This document shows positions 10,903 through 21,104 of a DNA stretch of 64,000 nucleotides, piece after piece. The notes beneath the pieces were generated by a model. That model was not told where the DNA came from, searched no databases, and was given only the letters and a program-made list of their open reading frames with translations. Every line of letters begins with the position of its first letter. Positions within the stretch are counted from its first letter, which is position 1. Source of the stretch: Irpex lacteus (lineage: Eukaryota > Basidiomycota > Agaricomycetes > Polyporales > Irpicaceae); contig MQVO02000018.1 in assembly GCA_001986395.2 (NCBI GenBank), positions 558,001 to 622,000 on the forward strand, read 5' to 3'. The position numbers and the translations under genes are program-made.

Positions 10903-13354
10903 ATGTCAGTAAACGATCCCAGTCAGGCCGATGCGCACCACCACGTCAAAGCCCAAGTCAATGGACATGACGTGGAAGCCACCGGGCGCGGCGAGATCGC
11001 GCTGACGGACCAGACCAATCTGCTGCCTTTCAAACGCATTCTCGCAGTATTTGGAGGATTAAGCCTCTGCGCCCTAGTGTCGACGCTAGATAGTACAATC
11101 GTAGCAACAGCGCTGCCTAGTATTTCGGCGCATTTCAAGGCGGGATCTGTCTCTTCGTGGGTACCGGCAGCCTATCTGCTGACTTCTACAGCCTTTCAAC
11201 CACTGTGTGAGTGTCACCTTTTTTGGATTCAACCCTGATGCAACTAATTCTCGAATCTAAATTAGACGGCCGTCTCAGCGACATTTTTGGCCGCAAGGCC
11301 GCCATGTGCGTCGCAATGGGCATGTACATGTTTGGGTGCCTACTAGCTGGATTTTCTCGGTCTATAATCTCCTTGATTATATTCAGAGGTATTGCTGGCG
11401 CAGGAGGTGGGGGTATCATGAGTATTCTGCAGATCATCATCTCGGACGTGGTAAGCTTAAGAGACCGGTGCGTCCTTTGTGACTCGGTGCATACTGAAAA
11501 AAAACTAACATTTGCTCACTATTACTAGCGGGAAATACATAGGCATAATTGGTGGTGTGATATCCGCGGGCTACGCTTTGGGCCCTCTCATAGGTGGTAT
11601 CCTGGCGCAAAAGGTTACGTGGAGGGTAAGTGCGCGTTCTTGTTCACTACACTTAAACGTACGTTTCTAACGGGAAATAGTGGTGTTTCTGGGTTACGCT
11701 TCCTGTATCTGGAGTGGCCATCGCAATAGTCCTCCTGGTACTCCCACTCAAACCTGTCGATGGCAACTTCCGCAGGAAGCTGCTGATCATTGACTACCTT
11801 GGCTGCGCTCTCACTCTCGGTGGCTGCGCCCTCTTGATATTACCTTTAATCTGGGTAAGTACGACGTGCACGACAGTAGACTCAAAGTAATTAACAATCG
11901 ACTGATTGTACAAGGGTGGCGTCACGTTCCCGTGGAATTCTCCTATCGTTCTGGCGCCTCTATGCTCTGGGTTCGTCGTCGTGGCCATGTTCTGCTTATG
12001 GGAGTGGAAAGGTGCAAGACTGCCTATTGTACCTAGTAAGTACTCAGCTGGCCTCAGTGGCCTATGCCTCTTATACGGGTGCTGACATACTTCCCTGCTA
12101 CTCAGTGTATATCTTCAGACATGTGACAGTCGGAGGTGTCTATATCACGATGTTTATCAAGTGAGTTGTACTGCCGCTCGTCTTCTATCGCATGCTGACA
12201 TTGTATCACCAGCGGTGTCATCTTCTTTTCTTCCCTCTTTTACCTTCCGCAATTCTTCCAGGTCGGTCTGGGCTACTCGCCCATAAGGTCTGGTATATTC
12301 CTCTTGCCCGTATTGGTTAGTCAGACGATGACGAGTCTAGTTGCTGTGAGTCACATCCTCTGTCGACACTCCGTTACGCATCTTACAGCTTGCTACTTGT
12401 AGGGCCAAATTATTAGCCGCACAGGACGCTATCGGGTGAGTCATAGTTTATTTCTTCATTAATGATTGGTAGTGAACCACAACACACTAGACGGTTATAC
12501 ATGTTGGGTTCACAGTGTGGGCTGTAGGCTGTGGCTGTCTATCAACAGTCACACCTTCTACGCCAAGAGGCCTCCTTGTATTTTATATGCTCCTGACTGG
12601 TATCGGTGCAGGCCAGGTTCGTGGTCACTCGTCTGAAGATTCCCCTGAAATACTCTTATCGTGCTGTATAGACAATACAGACTACCACTGTGGCCGCTCA
12701 AGCCAGTGTGTCTCGTCGAGATATGTCTGTCGTGACGGCAGTACGGAACGTAAGTTCAATCTAAAGAAACGATGGCTGTAGTAACGAACTAAGAGGGTAT
12801 AGTTCGTCCGCTTGCTAGGAGGGACATTCGCTCTGGCAATCGGTGCCACTATCATGTACGTGTGCACGCGTATTCAGTATAAAGAGCATCCGGTGACTCA
12901 GTACACCGTAAACAGAAACAACTCACTGCGGCATTCAATGAAGCAGCTCAACCTGCCTGCCTCAACTATATCGGCTGTTGTGGATGAGCCTACCGTAGTC
13001 AGGGCCATCCTACTAGACCATACTATCACTAATGGCACCTCTACTCTTGGCATATCGCCCTCACAGGCTACACACATCCTTCGCGGGTACAACAGCGGAT
13101 TCCGAGCTGTGTTCATCATGAACGCGACGTTAGCTGCGTTTGCGACCATCGTGAGCGTAGTGATGATTCGCCACAAGAACCTTGAACGGGACGACGATGC
13201 TGATCTACGAGCAAAAGCTGAGAAGGAGGAACTGGAGCGGGCTCAGGCCATAGCGAGTCAAGATGTAACCAGGCATAACTCGGACATTGAGCTGGTTGCC
13301 GTTGGGGTCCCCAATTCTACGTCGGAGAGTACGAAGTTGGACGACAAAGTATAG
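10903..13354 (+). CDS. MFS multidrug transporter, DHA2 (14-helix) type
   Basis: Drug:proton antiporter-like membrane protein of 624 residues. Exons: 10903-11206, 11266-11467, 11529-11625, 11681-11854, 11915-12035, 12106-12160, 12213-12345, 12403-12435, 12491-12616, 12672-12749, 12803-13354. The first helix carries the DHA2 signature LDSTIVATALPSI; the loop motif GRLSDIFGRKAAM follows after the first intron. Further motifs are FRGIAGAGGGG, GPLIGGILAQKVTWRWCFWV and, after the central region, SGIFLLPVL and GIGAGQTIQTTTVAAQASV, usual for fungal toxin/drug exporters. The C-terminal exon holds a large loop, the last helix and a charged tail. The chosen ATG is the one in frame with the signature. 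Substrate cannot be told; no biosynthetic core enzyme lies nearby. Confidence 0.9.
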
Positions 13355-13636
13355 ATGTCAACGACGAAATTATATGCCATAGAAGGATAGATTTACAAGT
13401 TAGTAGAATAAAGGGGAATGGTTTCATACAACCTTGTATATGCGGGCATTTAACTGGTACTCTCTAGATACCCGGCAAACGCCACGAGCCATCCTGAGGC
13501 AGGTTATGAACAGGGCTTTAACATGAGAACCAGCAAAACTGCAAGTATTGACGCAATCGAAGATACAAACGCTTTCCATTGAACAGTGCAATGTAGTGTA
13601 TACACGAAAAGAAAGGTTCTGTCTGGAATTAGGTGT

Positions 13637-14461
13637 CTACTTGGCTCTTCTGGAGCGGTAAGGGGGCTCCGGCATGTAGTGGGTCCCGGCAAGCCACCAA
13701 CCTGGCTCACGATCCTTCAGGCCCAGCCAGTCCTGAACCCTTCGAATGTCTTCATCTGACGGAATCGCATAACCTACGCCTGGTGCAAGATCCTTATTCG
13801 TATAAATTGAGATGAACTGAGTCGCCTTGTCCCGCTCGTCGAAGCGTTGGTATATTCCACGAATCTCGAAGAACGTGCGATGCCAGGGGTATTTCTTGTC
13901 GAGACCGAGCTCGGCTACGGCTTGCTCTAGAAGGACTTCGGCGGTGCATATTGGCCAATGCTTCATGATCTTCGAGTACGGTGCACAGTGTCTACCTTGA
14001 ACATCAGACTCCTCTTCGATGTCAGAATCGGAGAGTAGACTCTGTATTCGAAGAGCGTCCACTATAACGCATTTACCGGCCTCCTTTCCGCGGGCTTCGA
14101 TCTCTTCGTTTCCCCAGACCCAGCCAAAGCGCATGTCCGGAATGAAGCACACTGTTCCATCGGGGACCAAAAACGGTGCTTTGTATATCTCATCCCGCTT
14201 TAGAGGCATTTGCTTCATGACCGCTACCTTGGCCTATGATAGATTGGATGTGTAGTATAAGCAAACTATTTGAATCATAACTGGGATGTAGCGGTTGCGT
14301 ACCTGTTCAACTTCCTCAGCCGTCTCAGGAAACCACCAGCGATGTAAGTCAGCATAAAGTTGCCCAGGGATTACGTCTTTCGGTGTAAGCTGGTCGCTGA
14401 TGGAATGCATGAAGGGAGCATGAGGTTTGTGTGGCTTGACGCGAGGTTCCGTTGGGAACAT
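13637..14461 (-). CDS. hypothetical protein, 251 residues
   Basis: Two exons (14303-14461 and 13637-14233) with a 69-base intron whose removal joins AEEVEQ to AKVAVMKQ. No known domain was recognised. It contains conserved-looking segments such as RFGWVWGNEEIEARGKEAGKCVIVDALRIQ, a short acidic patch (SDSDIEEESD) and ends with a basic YRSRRAK. No signal peptide or membrane segment is evident. An upstream ATG in the same frame (14704) exists, but the added 81 residues look untranslated, so the ATG at 14459-14461 is preferred. It is transcribed divergently from the nuclease-like gene, with about 0.8 kb between them. Confidence 0.6.
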
Positions 14462-15263
14462 GATGGGGTGGCTGAGCACTGAGGAGAAGAATGGGTTCAA
14501 AAAATGGGTTTGAGGGATTGTCAGAGGGAGATGGGTGATATCGATAGTGGGTAGGATGCAATAGACTGGGTCGGATCTGCCGTTATATATGCAAGAGTGA
14601 AACAGCGCCACACTAGCACGCCGACAAGCCGATATTGGGATTGCAGCACCAAACAAAGAGACTTTCTTCCACAGTTGTCGTCCTGAGACAGCGTGCCACT
14701 TCAAGCTTCAAGAGCGCACCGAGCGATTCACGTGTGGCGATGGCCGTCAACCGCAGTACTTGCCAGTGATACCTACAAGAAGGCTGTGGCAGAAGCACAA
14801 TGCATTGAGTTTTAAAACTTACCATATAAGGGTAGCTCTGCTACCGCTACGATGTCTTGGAGAAATTCTATAACCACAATGAGAACTAATTGTGGCGTGT
14901 CGTGGCTTGCTGTTATGAGAGTAAGGGCCACAGTAAATGATGGACACACCGCCTTCCCTTTCCGGTGATGATCGATGAGCGCCCGTTCTGTCGTGCTTGT
15001 AATTGTCGCGCCACATATGTATCTGTTTACCGCAATAGCTCAATATGTCGGTGTTCCTTGATGTTACAGTGGCTCTTAGTCTCCTTCTGGTAACTGTAGG
15101 GTCTGTGTCTGGCCTACCTGAAAATAATGTGGCGCGAACGCTCAGATAGCCAAGTCCCGGCGTCCACCAGGAGGCTATAAGTATATATAGGCAGGAACAT
15201 TCAGTGATATGCAAGCACACTTTACTCTCCCTCCATCGAGTCTCGCACATCGCACACTCAACA
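14462..15263. other. intergenic region, divergent promoters
   Basis: About 800 bases between two divergent genes of unknown role. A TATATATAG element for the plus-strand gene lies at 15182-15190, about 80 bases before its ATG. Otherwise only short open frames. Confidence 0.55.
15182..15190 (+). promoter_or_regulatory. TATA element of gene at 15264
   Basis: TATATATAG sits 74 bases before the ATG of the nuclease-like gene, followed by a CT-rich leader. Confidence 0.45.
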
Positions 15264-16376
15264 ATGCCCACCAACTCCCGCAGAACTGGTCCCAACACAG
15301 ATCAAGCGGCGCGTGCGCAGGTCAATGACCCTGATCGCGACAGCTTGAATGACTATCACTGGAAGCCGATTGACGATCCCCTTTTCATGTGGCGTTATAC
15401 AGATAACTGGCACACTGCTGTGGAGAAGCGACTGGAAGGCTGGTGGTATGGCCTTTACGATTTCATCATCCACAACGCCATACGTCGTACCCTCAAGTCT
15501 GGAATTCCCGAGGAAGTTTCAGTTAATGTTATACCACAGGCTCCGTTGACTCAACTGAGTTGGTCAGAAGCTCCAGCTGAGTCCAGTGACGAAGGTGACT
15601 TTCGTTATAATCAGGCTACGAGGAAAAAGTTTCTAACACCAGCGGCTCGCTTTTCATCAGCAGACCCACCGAGGCCGCGAGTAACACGAAGCAACGTTCC
15701 ACCGACATACGTATTCGAGAGCCTGAGTACGGCTGGCCAACGCATCCAAGGGGATATCGACAGTGCGAGCGCTCGGCTATCTAGCTTGTCCATTTCTACT
15801 GGCGGAAATGCTCTTGATTCTGTCGAAGCTGATAGTCATGACGGCCTTTCGCGGATTCCTGATTATGTTGTCGAAACCAACAAAGTTGGGCAAGTGCCAT
15901 CAAGCTCCCAGCCATTTGACGGTGAAGAGTTCAAGACAGCCTACATACCTAATAAGCGTATCTTGATCATCTGGGAAATCAAGCGTCTTCCGGATTGCTG
16001 GTATGAATTATCGACTCAAAAGCCCGAGGAACGTCCAGATGTTATATTGGCAATTCAGAAGGTACTCAACCAAGACATGCGGCAACAAGTCTACCAGCAG
16101 ATTGTTTGCGCTTTTGAGGAATATAAGGATCAGGTCGAAATCTTGCATGGTAGCGGTGTTGGCGACTTCTGTAGGCTCCGCATGTTCGACAAAGGTCTTC
16201 TTGAACAAAACGGACTTCTCGGAGGGAAGCTGGACAAGAGAAAGGTCCCACGCTGGCACGAGATGGTGAACTACGAAACTCCTATCTTTCGCATGATAGA
16301 GAGGGGTGAGAGCGATTTCCATCCGGCTTTCAAAGAGATCTATTGGATGGCCCGCCAGAAGACCATGCAGACGTGA
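15264..16376 (+). CDS. PD-(D/E)XK nuclease-like hypothetical protein
   Basis: Intronless gene for 370 residues. The C-terminal half carries what looks like a PD-(D/E)XK restriction-endonuclease-like core: IPDYVVE with P199-D200, a beta-strand RILIIWEIKR giving E238-x-K240, and a downstream helix QQVYQQIVCAFEEY that supplies glutamines, as in many members of this superfamily. The N-terminal third contains aromatic-rich segments (LEGWWYGLYDF) and a low-complexity linker. No signal or membrane segment. The lack of introns is unusual for this window. No fused domain or partner gene that would point to a target was found. The fold call rests on motif order and spacing only; a plain uncharacterised basidiomycete family is the alternative. 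Confidence 0.6.
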   Translation: MPTNSRRTGPNTDQAARAQVNDPDRDSLNDYHWKPIDDPLFMWRYTDNWHTAVEKRLEGWWYGLYDFIIHNAIRRTLKSGIPEEVSVNVIPQAPLTQLSWSEAPAESSDEGDFRYNQATRKKFLTPAARFSSADPPRPRVTRSNVPPTYVFESLSTAGQRIQGDIDSASARLSSLSISTGGNALDSVEADSHDGLSRIPDYVVETNKVGQVPSSSQPFDGEEFKTAYIPNKRILIIWEIKRLPDCWYELSTQKPEERPDVILAIQKVLNQDMRQQVYQQIVCAFEEYKDQVEILHGSGVGDFCRLRMFDKGLLEQNGLLGGKLDKRKVPRWHEMVNYETPIFRMIERGESDFHPAFKEIYWMARQKTMQT

Positions 16377-16807
16377 AGACACAGATACCCTTCGCGGTTT
16401 GAAGTTCATGATGGGCAGCGTCTTGTTCGATTTTAGTTTCACGATCTACTTGACTTCATTCAATATGTTATAGATAATTTATTGCACTGTAGACTCATAC
16501 CGATCAATATCACATCACGTACACACATTGAGTCATGCTACCCGCCTTCGTTGGGTGTTCGTTGAACGCACTGTGCGCAGAATGTATACACTTCATTTAC
16601 ACTGAATCGGGTTGAGTGACTTAAGAGGTTATGTATTGCCATAGCTGAAGTGACTCCCGAGGTATTGGCTATCGAGACAAGATACAGGATTGTATTAGCT
16701 ACGGAACACATATACATGTACTTTTCTTACTAAGTGGTCCGTCGGGAATGATACCGTTACCACCCAGGCAGTCTTGGATTCATGGACTTGCATCATGTGC
16801 CTGTAGC
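16377..16807. other. intergenic region between convergent genes
   Basis: About 430 bases with the 3' ends of the nuclease-like gene and the second MFS carrier. AT-rich; no gene seen. Confidence 0.6.
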
Positions 16808-18623
16808 CTAATGGAGGCGTTGTGCAGCATGATGAGACTTGCTACGTCTGTCGGAGATGAAGCCAATGACGGTGACGATGGCGGCCGCAGCGAAGCAAGA
16901 ACCAGCATACGCGATCATCGCGCTGTAATGACCGCCCGCTACGCCGAAACCAGTCTTAGCGTGTGCGTCTGCTGTCGAGTTACTGAACGAATTGTGGCCT
17001 TGCAACGCTGTGGAGATCGGTGTGCACAGAATATTGCCGATACCGCGTGTCGCCAGTAGGAAGCTGATCAGTGTCGTGGATAGCGAAGGATCGTCCTCTG
17101 ACACGAACAACGACAACCGTGAGATCGAAATGTTCGCGAAGCAGATGGATCCACTTACTGGCTATCGGGTTCACAAAAGCATACCACAGGCTGGTCCAGC
17201 CTCCCGCAGCGCCACCATAAGCTACTCCGTACGCGAGTATGCCAGGGAGTGAGAAGGCCAAGACACCCCAGATGATGAAGGTTGCTGAGCACATGCCGAC
17301 TAAGCAAGATAGAGCGAGAAGCCAGACATCGAATCTGTCTGAGAGCCAGCCCATTGTTGTTCCGGTGACTATGGCGGTCGCACTAGCGAGGGTCAGCGCG
17401 AGCGAGGATTGTGTTGTGCTGAGGCCCAGGGAGGATGCGAAAGCTACGGAATGGGAAGCAGGTAAGTGATACTTTGTCGTTTTAGTGCGTACAGGAACAC
17501 GTACTTGGCAACCATGTCATGGGGATGAAATGGCCGAGGCTTTCTAAAGTGTTCATGCTGACGAAGAACCAGAGATTCTTGTTGAAGAGCCACTGGCGGG
17601 CAGACGCGCTTCGAGGAGCGGGCCCATGCACGCGAGCCTCCGGAAGCCGGGCTTTCATGAGAGGTAGAACGGGGAGCAAGCAGATGAGCATAGCGATAGA
17701 GAAGCCTCTGGTCGTCTTCATCACTCCGTAGCGCTCAATTAACCGGGGCAATATAATAGGGAATAGCGTGCTACCCCATCCCGCACCTTGAAGAATGAGG
17801 AAAGTTCGAAGGCCGATTAATAATAATGATTTATTTCTGTGAGCGGAAGCCAATACCTGAGAATACGATGCCATTCGCCAGGCCTCGTCTCTTGACAAAC
17901 CATTCGGACATGTACGAGATGACTGGTGCGTAGGCCAGTGCTAGATGAAAGTATTTAGTGACAACACCAGTGGTAGTGAATATACACTTACAACCACCAA
18001 TCGCGAAGAGGACACCTTGCAGTAGAACTAGGAGTGTGACCTATACACTCTGAATTGAGCCGAATCAACGGGACAGTAGCGATGAGACTAGACTCACGCT
18101 ATCAGTGAAGCTAGCTGCAAACACACTAGCGCAGCAGATAATTGTCCCGGTCCAAGTATATATGCGACGGATTCGCGGGTACCATCGCATGGTAGGATAG
18201 ATGACCAGGCTAGAGATACACATAATACCGGTACATAGATTGCCGACAAGTGGAAGGAGAGTGCTTGCATGCGCTTGTTGATTGAACCTGGGATCCTTGA
18301 GGTATGCAACCAAAAGTACACCGTATGAGTTTGGATATCCCCAGATGAGGAAATCGGCAAGGAATGCGGCGACGAGCTGTGTATAAAATATATACGATCG
18401 TAAGAATTTAACGGAGTAGGTACAGGAATCGGCGTACCAAGGACCACGCTCGGAACCCGCCATCTACTCGGCCTAGGGAGCTTCCATATTTTGAAGAATC
18501 AGCTAGTGCGCCCTCCTCTGGAGAATCTTCTTTTGGTGCTGTGAGCGTGTTCGTTGAGGACAATGCTGATTGAGCGACCGTGTCGCGGGTAGACGAGAGA
18601 TTCTGCAGCTCTATAGATGACAT
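16808..18623 (-). CDS. MFS transporter, monocarboxylate-permease-like
   Basis: Second member of the fungal monocarboxylate-porter type in the window. Exons on the minus strand: 18438-18623, 18098-18376, 17992-18040, 17857-17940, 17505-17786, 17159-17443, 16808-17097; 484 residues. Signature segments are VDGGFRAW at the start of the membrane part, WGYPNSYGVLLVAYL, YAPVISYMSEWFVKRRGLANGIVFSG, GWGSTLFPIILPRLIERYG and, in the second half, GTTMGWLSDRFD and GPxxSxL-like DDPSLSTTL. About 12 helices are predicted. A 70-base hydrophilic N-terminus (MSSIELQNLSS) precedes the first helix. It is only distantly similar to the carrier at 8.66 kb, so this is not a recent local duplication. Substrate unknown. 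Confidence 0.85.
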
Positions 18624-19046
18624 TGTGAGCCAGAGGAGTTTTGTGAAAATGTTTGACGAAATTACATTTTACCCATTCACCTGGAAATTTATACTGACTC
18701 GCTCCTATTGGGCCAGACCACAAGCACGGCCATGCCGCCGTCGATGATGCCATACTGCTCACCGGCTCTTCTGCCATCTTCAGCAGTGTAGATAATTTCC
18801 TGGCTGGATTCACAGACGTGCTAAGAGATGAATGATAATCTATAGCGCAAGAGTACAGACAGTGAGGGCACTAAGCAAGCTTGGGTATAGCGCACGGCGG
18901 GTGGTAATGAAAAGGTTCCCACGCACTATATGAGGCAATTCGAAGCTTGTCGCCCATAATTTCTTGGAATTACACCGCGACTTGGTCTTTCGTGGGTCTC
19001 GCTGTCGGTCTTTCTTTCCCTCTTCTCTTGACTTTCGGCCACCAAA
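18624..19046. other. intergenic region, divergent promoters
   Basis: About 420 bases between the second MFS carrier (minus) and TIM50 (plus). The last part before TIM50 is CT-rich. An ATG at 18956 region in another frame is open through the TIM50 presequence, but its translation has no targeting character. Confidence 0.5.
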
Positions 19047-20839
19047 ATGAATCCTGCGCTCTTGGTTCGGGCGAGTCTGCGAAGAAACCTAGCGGCTCAC
19101 TCCGTGAGGTCGTTTGCCTCACGGCCTCCGCCTCCCCGAAGACACCGAAGGCAGCCCAACCGAGCCAGGATGCCCCTCCCCCAGCTGATCCTGTAGCGGA
19201 AGCGCAGAGCGAGCAACCCGCTCCCACTCCCCGTCTCTCTGAACTTCCGAGCTTGGATTTTGCCCCAGGAGAGGGACCACAGTATGAGAAGACCGGAGCC
19301 AAGTCATCGAAAGATTCGCTGTCAAGTATTGAACGGAGACGACAGTTCTTGGGACGAGTGTCGACAGCCGTCCTATTGCTTGGTGCTGGCTTTGCGACGT
19401 GGCACGCAGGGAGGGAATGGGAGGAGGACGAGCTGAAACACCTTCACCTGGTGAGTATGACGTGCACTATCCTGCAGGTGATCTACCTAGCTAACGTCAG
19501 CACAGAAATTGGATGAAGCGTCGAATACAAGATGGGGACGGACGAAACAAAGATTCCAGGGCCTTTTCGGTGTACGAAACATACTCGATATGTGCCTTAT
19601 CTGAAACTTACGATTCTCTCCAGACTTTCACTGAACCGCTTTGGGAGGAGCTACTCCCGCCACCTCTGCCCCCTCCGCATCAAAAGCCCTACACCCTTCT
19701 CGTCTCATTGGATGATCTTCTCATAACCTCAACATGGGATGTGAGTACTCGTGTGACCTTAATGCCCCCAACGACTAATCTCGAATATGTCTCCAGCGTC
19801 AGCACGGTTGGAGAACAGCAAAGCGACCTGGTGTCGATTACTTTATTGCCTATCTGTCCCAGTTCTACGAAATTGTCTTGTTCACCACTCAATATCATTA
19901 CGTATGTATCCCGTTGTTCGGTCTGTGCTTCATCTAATCTTTCCCCGCAGACCGCAATGCCAATCGTCGAGAAGCTTGATCCATACCAATTCTGGATCCA
20001 GTACAGGCTATTCCGAGACGCTACGCGATCAGTTAACGGCCAGCCAGTAAAGGTTTGTCAGTTCTTTACCACACGCGCGAGTAGAATATCTCATTTCTCC
20101 CATTACAGGATTTGACATATCTAAATCGAGACCTGTCTAAAGTCATCCTCCTCGATACACATCCCGAACATGCCTCCGCTCAACCCGAGAACGCCATCAT
20201 TCTGCCCAAATGGGACGGAAAGCCAGGTGACAAGGGTTTGGTCTCTATGATCCCTTTCCTAGAGTGTGCGTTGCCCTTTCCGAACTACGATCGGTTTCTT
20301 ACACTGACAATTCATGTGTAGCGATTGCGATTTACAAGTCGCAAGACGTCCGACCGATCCTGCAAGCGTACCAGGGCAAAGATATCCCGATCGAGTACGC
20401 CAAGAAAGAGGCAGAAGCTAAGCAGCGACATATCGAAGAGTGGGAGAAGACTCACAAGACCCCTGTTAGCGGGTTCACCCTCAGCAGCCTGTTTGGAGGC
20501 ACTCCAGTATGTAGCTCTACATTATCTCTGACATTGACCTCACTCATCGCTTTCGTACACCAGACTGTTCCTACTGCACCAGGCTCCAAGGTTCCCCTGA
20601 CATACCTCGAACAAAAGCGTCTGGAGGCACAACATCTGTATCGTGAAGAACAGGCCTACATCGCTGCCAACAAGGATAACTTCGACAAGCTGATCAAGGA
20701 GGAGCAGGCGGCTCTTGAGAAGCAGATGCCTAACACTTTCCTCGGTGCTATGGGAGCGATGTTTGGGCCTCCTCCCCAACCTCCTAATGCCTCGTCTTCG
20801 TCGAGTGGTCAGCCTGCACCTACCGCTGGCAAGGCATAA
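19047..20839 (+). CDS. TIM50: mitochondrial import inner membrane translocase subunit Tim50
   Basis: Receptor of the TIM23 complex that hands presequence proteins from TOM to TIM23. The best model has exons 19047-19450, 19506-19571, 19624-19740, 19797-19901, 19951-20052, 20109-20265, 20322-20506, 20564-20839 and about 470 residues, provided one base is missing from the C run at 19134-19137. The ATG at 19047 opens an Arg-rich, acid-free presequence ([13 protein letters not shown], then VRSFAS); the next frame continues with a Pro/Ala linker, one membrane helix ([15 protein letters not shown], about residues 105-121) and the FCP1/HAD-like domain: [68 protein letters not shown]. An alternative that needs no correction is a 65-base intron 19104-19168. 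Function is firm; only the N-terminus is uncertain. Confidence 0.93.
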
Positions 20840-21104
20840 AAATCTGTCGACGGTCACCGGACCAGCCAATGTCTTCAACTCACTTCGTCACTCAGGCCTG
20901 GCGCATTCACGCCTTACCCACTCGTTTAGTGACGCAAATGCACGCGAGCGATCGCAATTACAACCACAGCCCCCATTCTTGCCGTATCTAAACCCCTACA
21001 CACATACATCATCGTACATCATATCTCTTACGTTAATGACCTTAGAGCTAATGACGACTGCTTTTATTCCATCCCATCTTGCACGTATACCTAGTTGGAG
21101 AGGT
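20840..21104. other. convergent 3' ends, TIM50 and CE16 esterase
   Basis: About 265 bases with the 3' untranslated regions of two convergent genes. No gene seen. Confidence 0.6.

Noticed and set aside
18947..19046. Upstream in-frame extension of TIM50 (start near 18947)
   Set aside because: It is in frame with the mature protein but starts at a non-ATG codon or in a hydrophobic leader with no basic amphipathic presequence; the ATG at 19047 gives a clear targeting signal.
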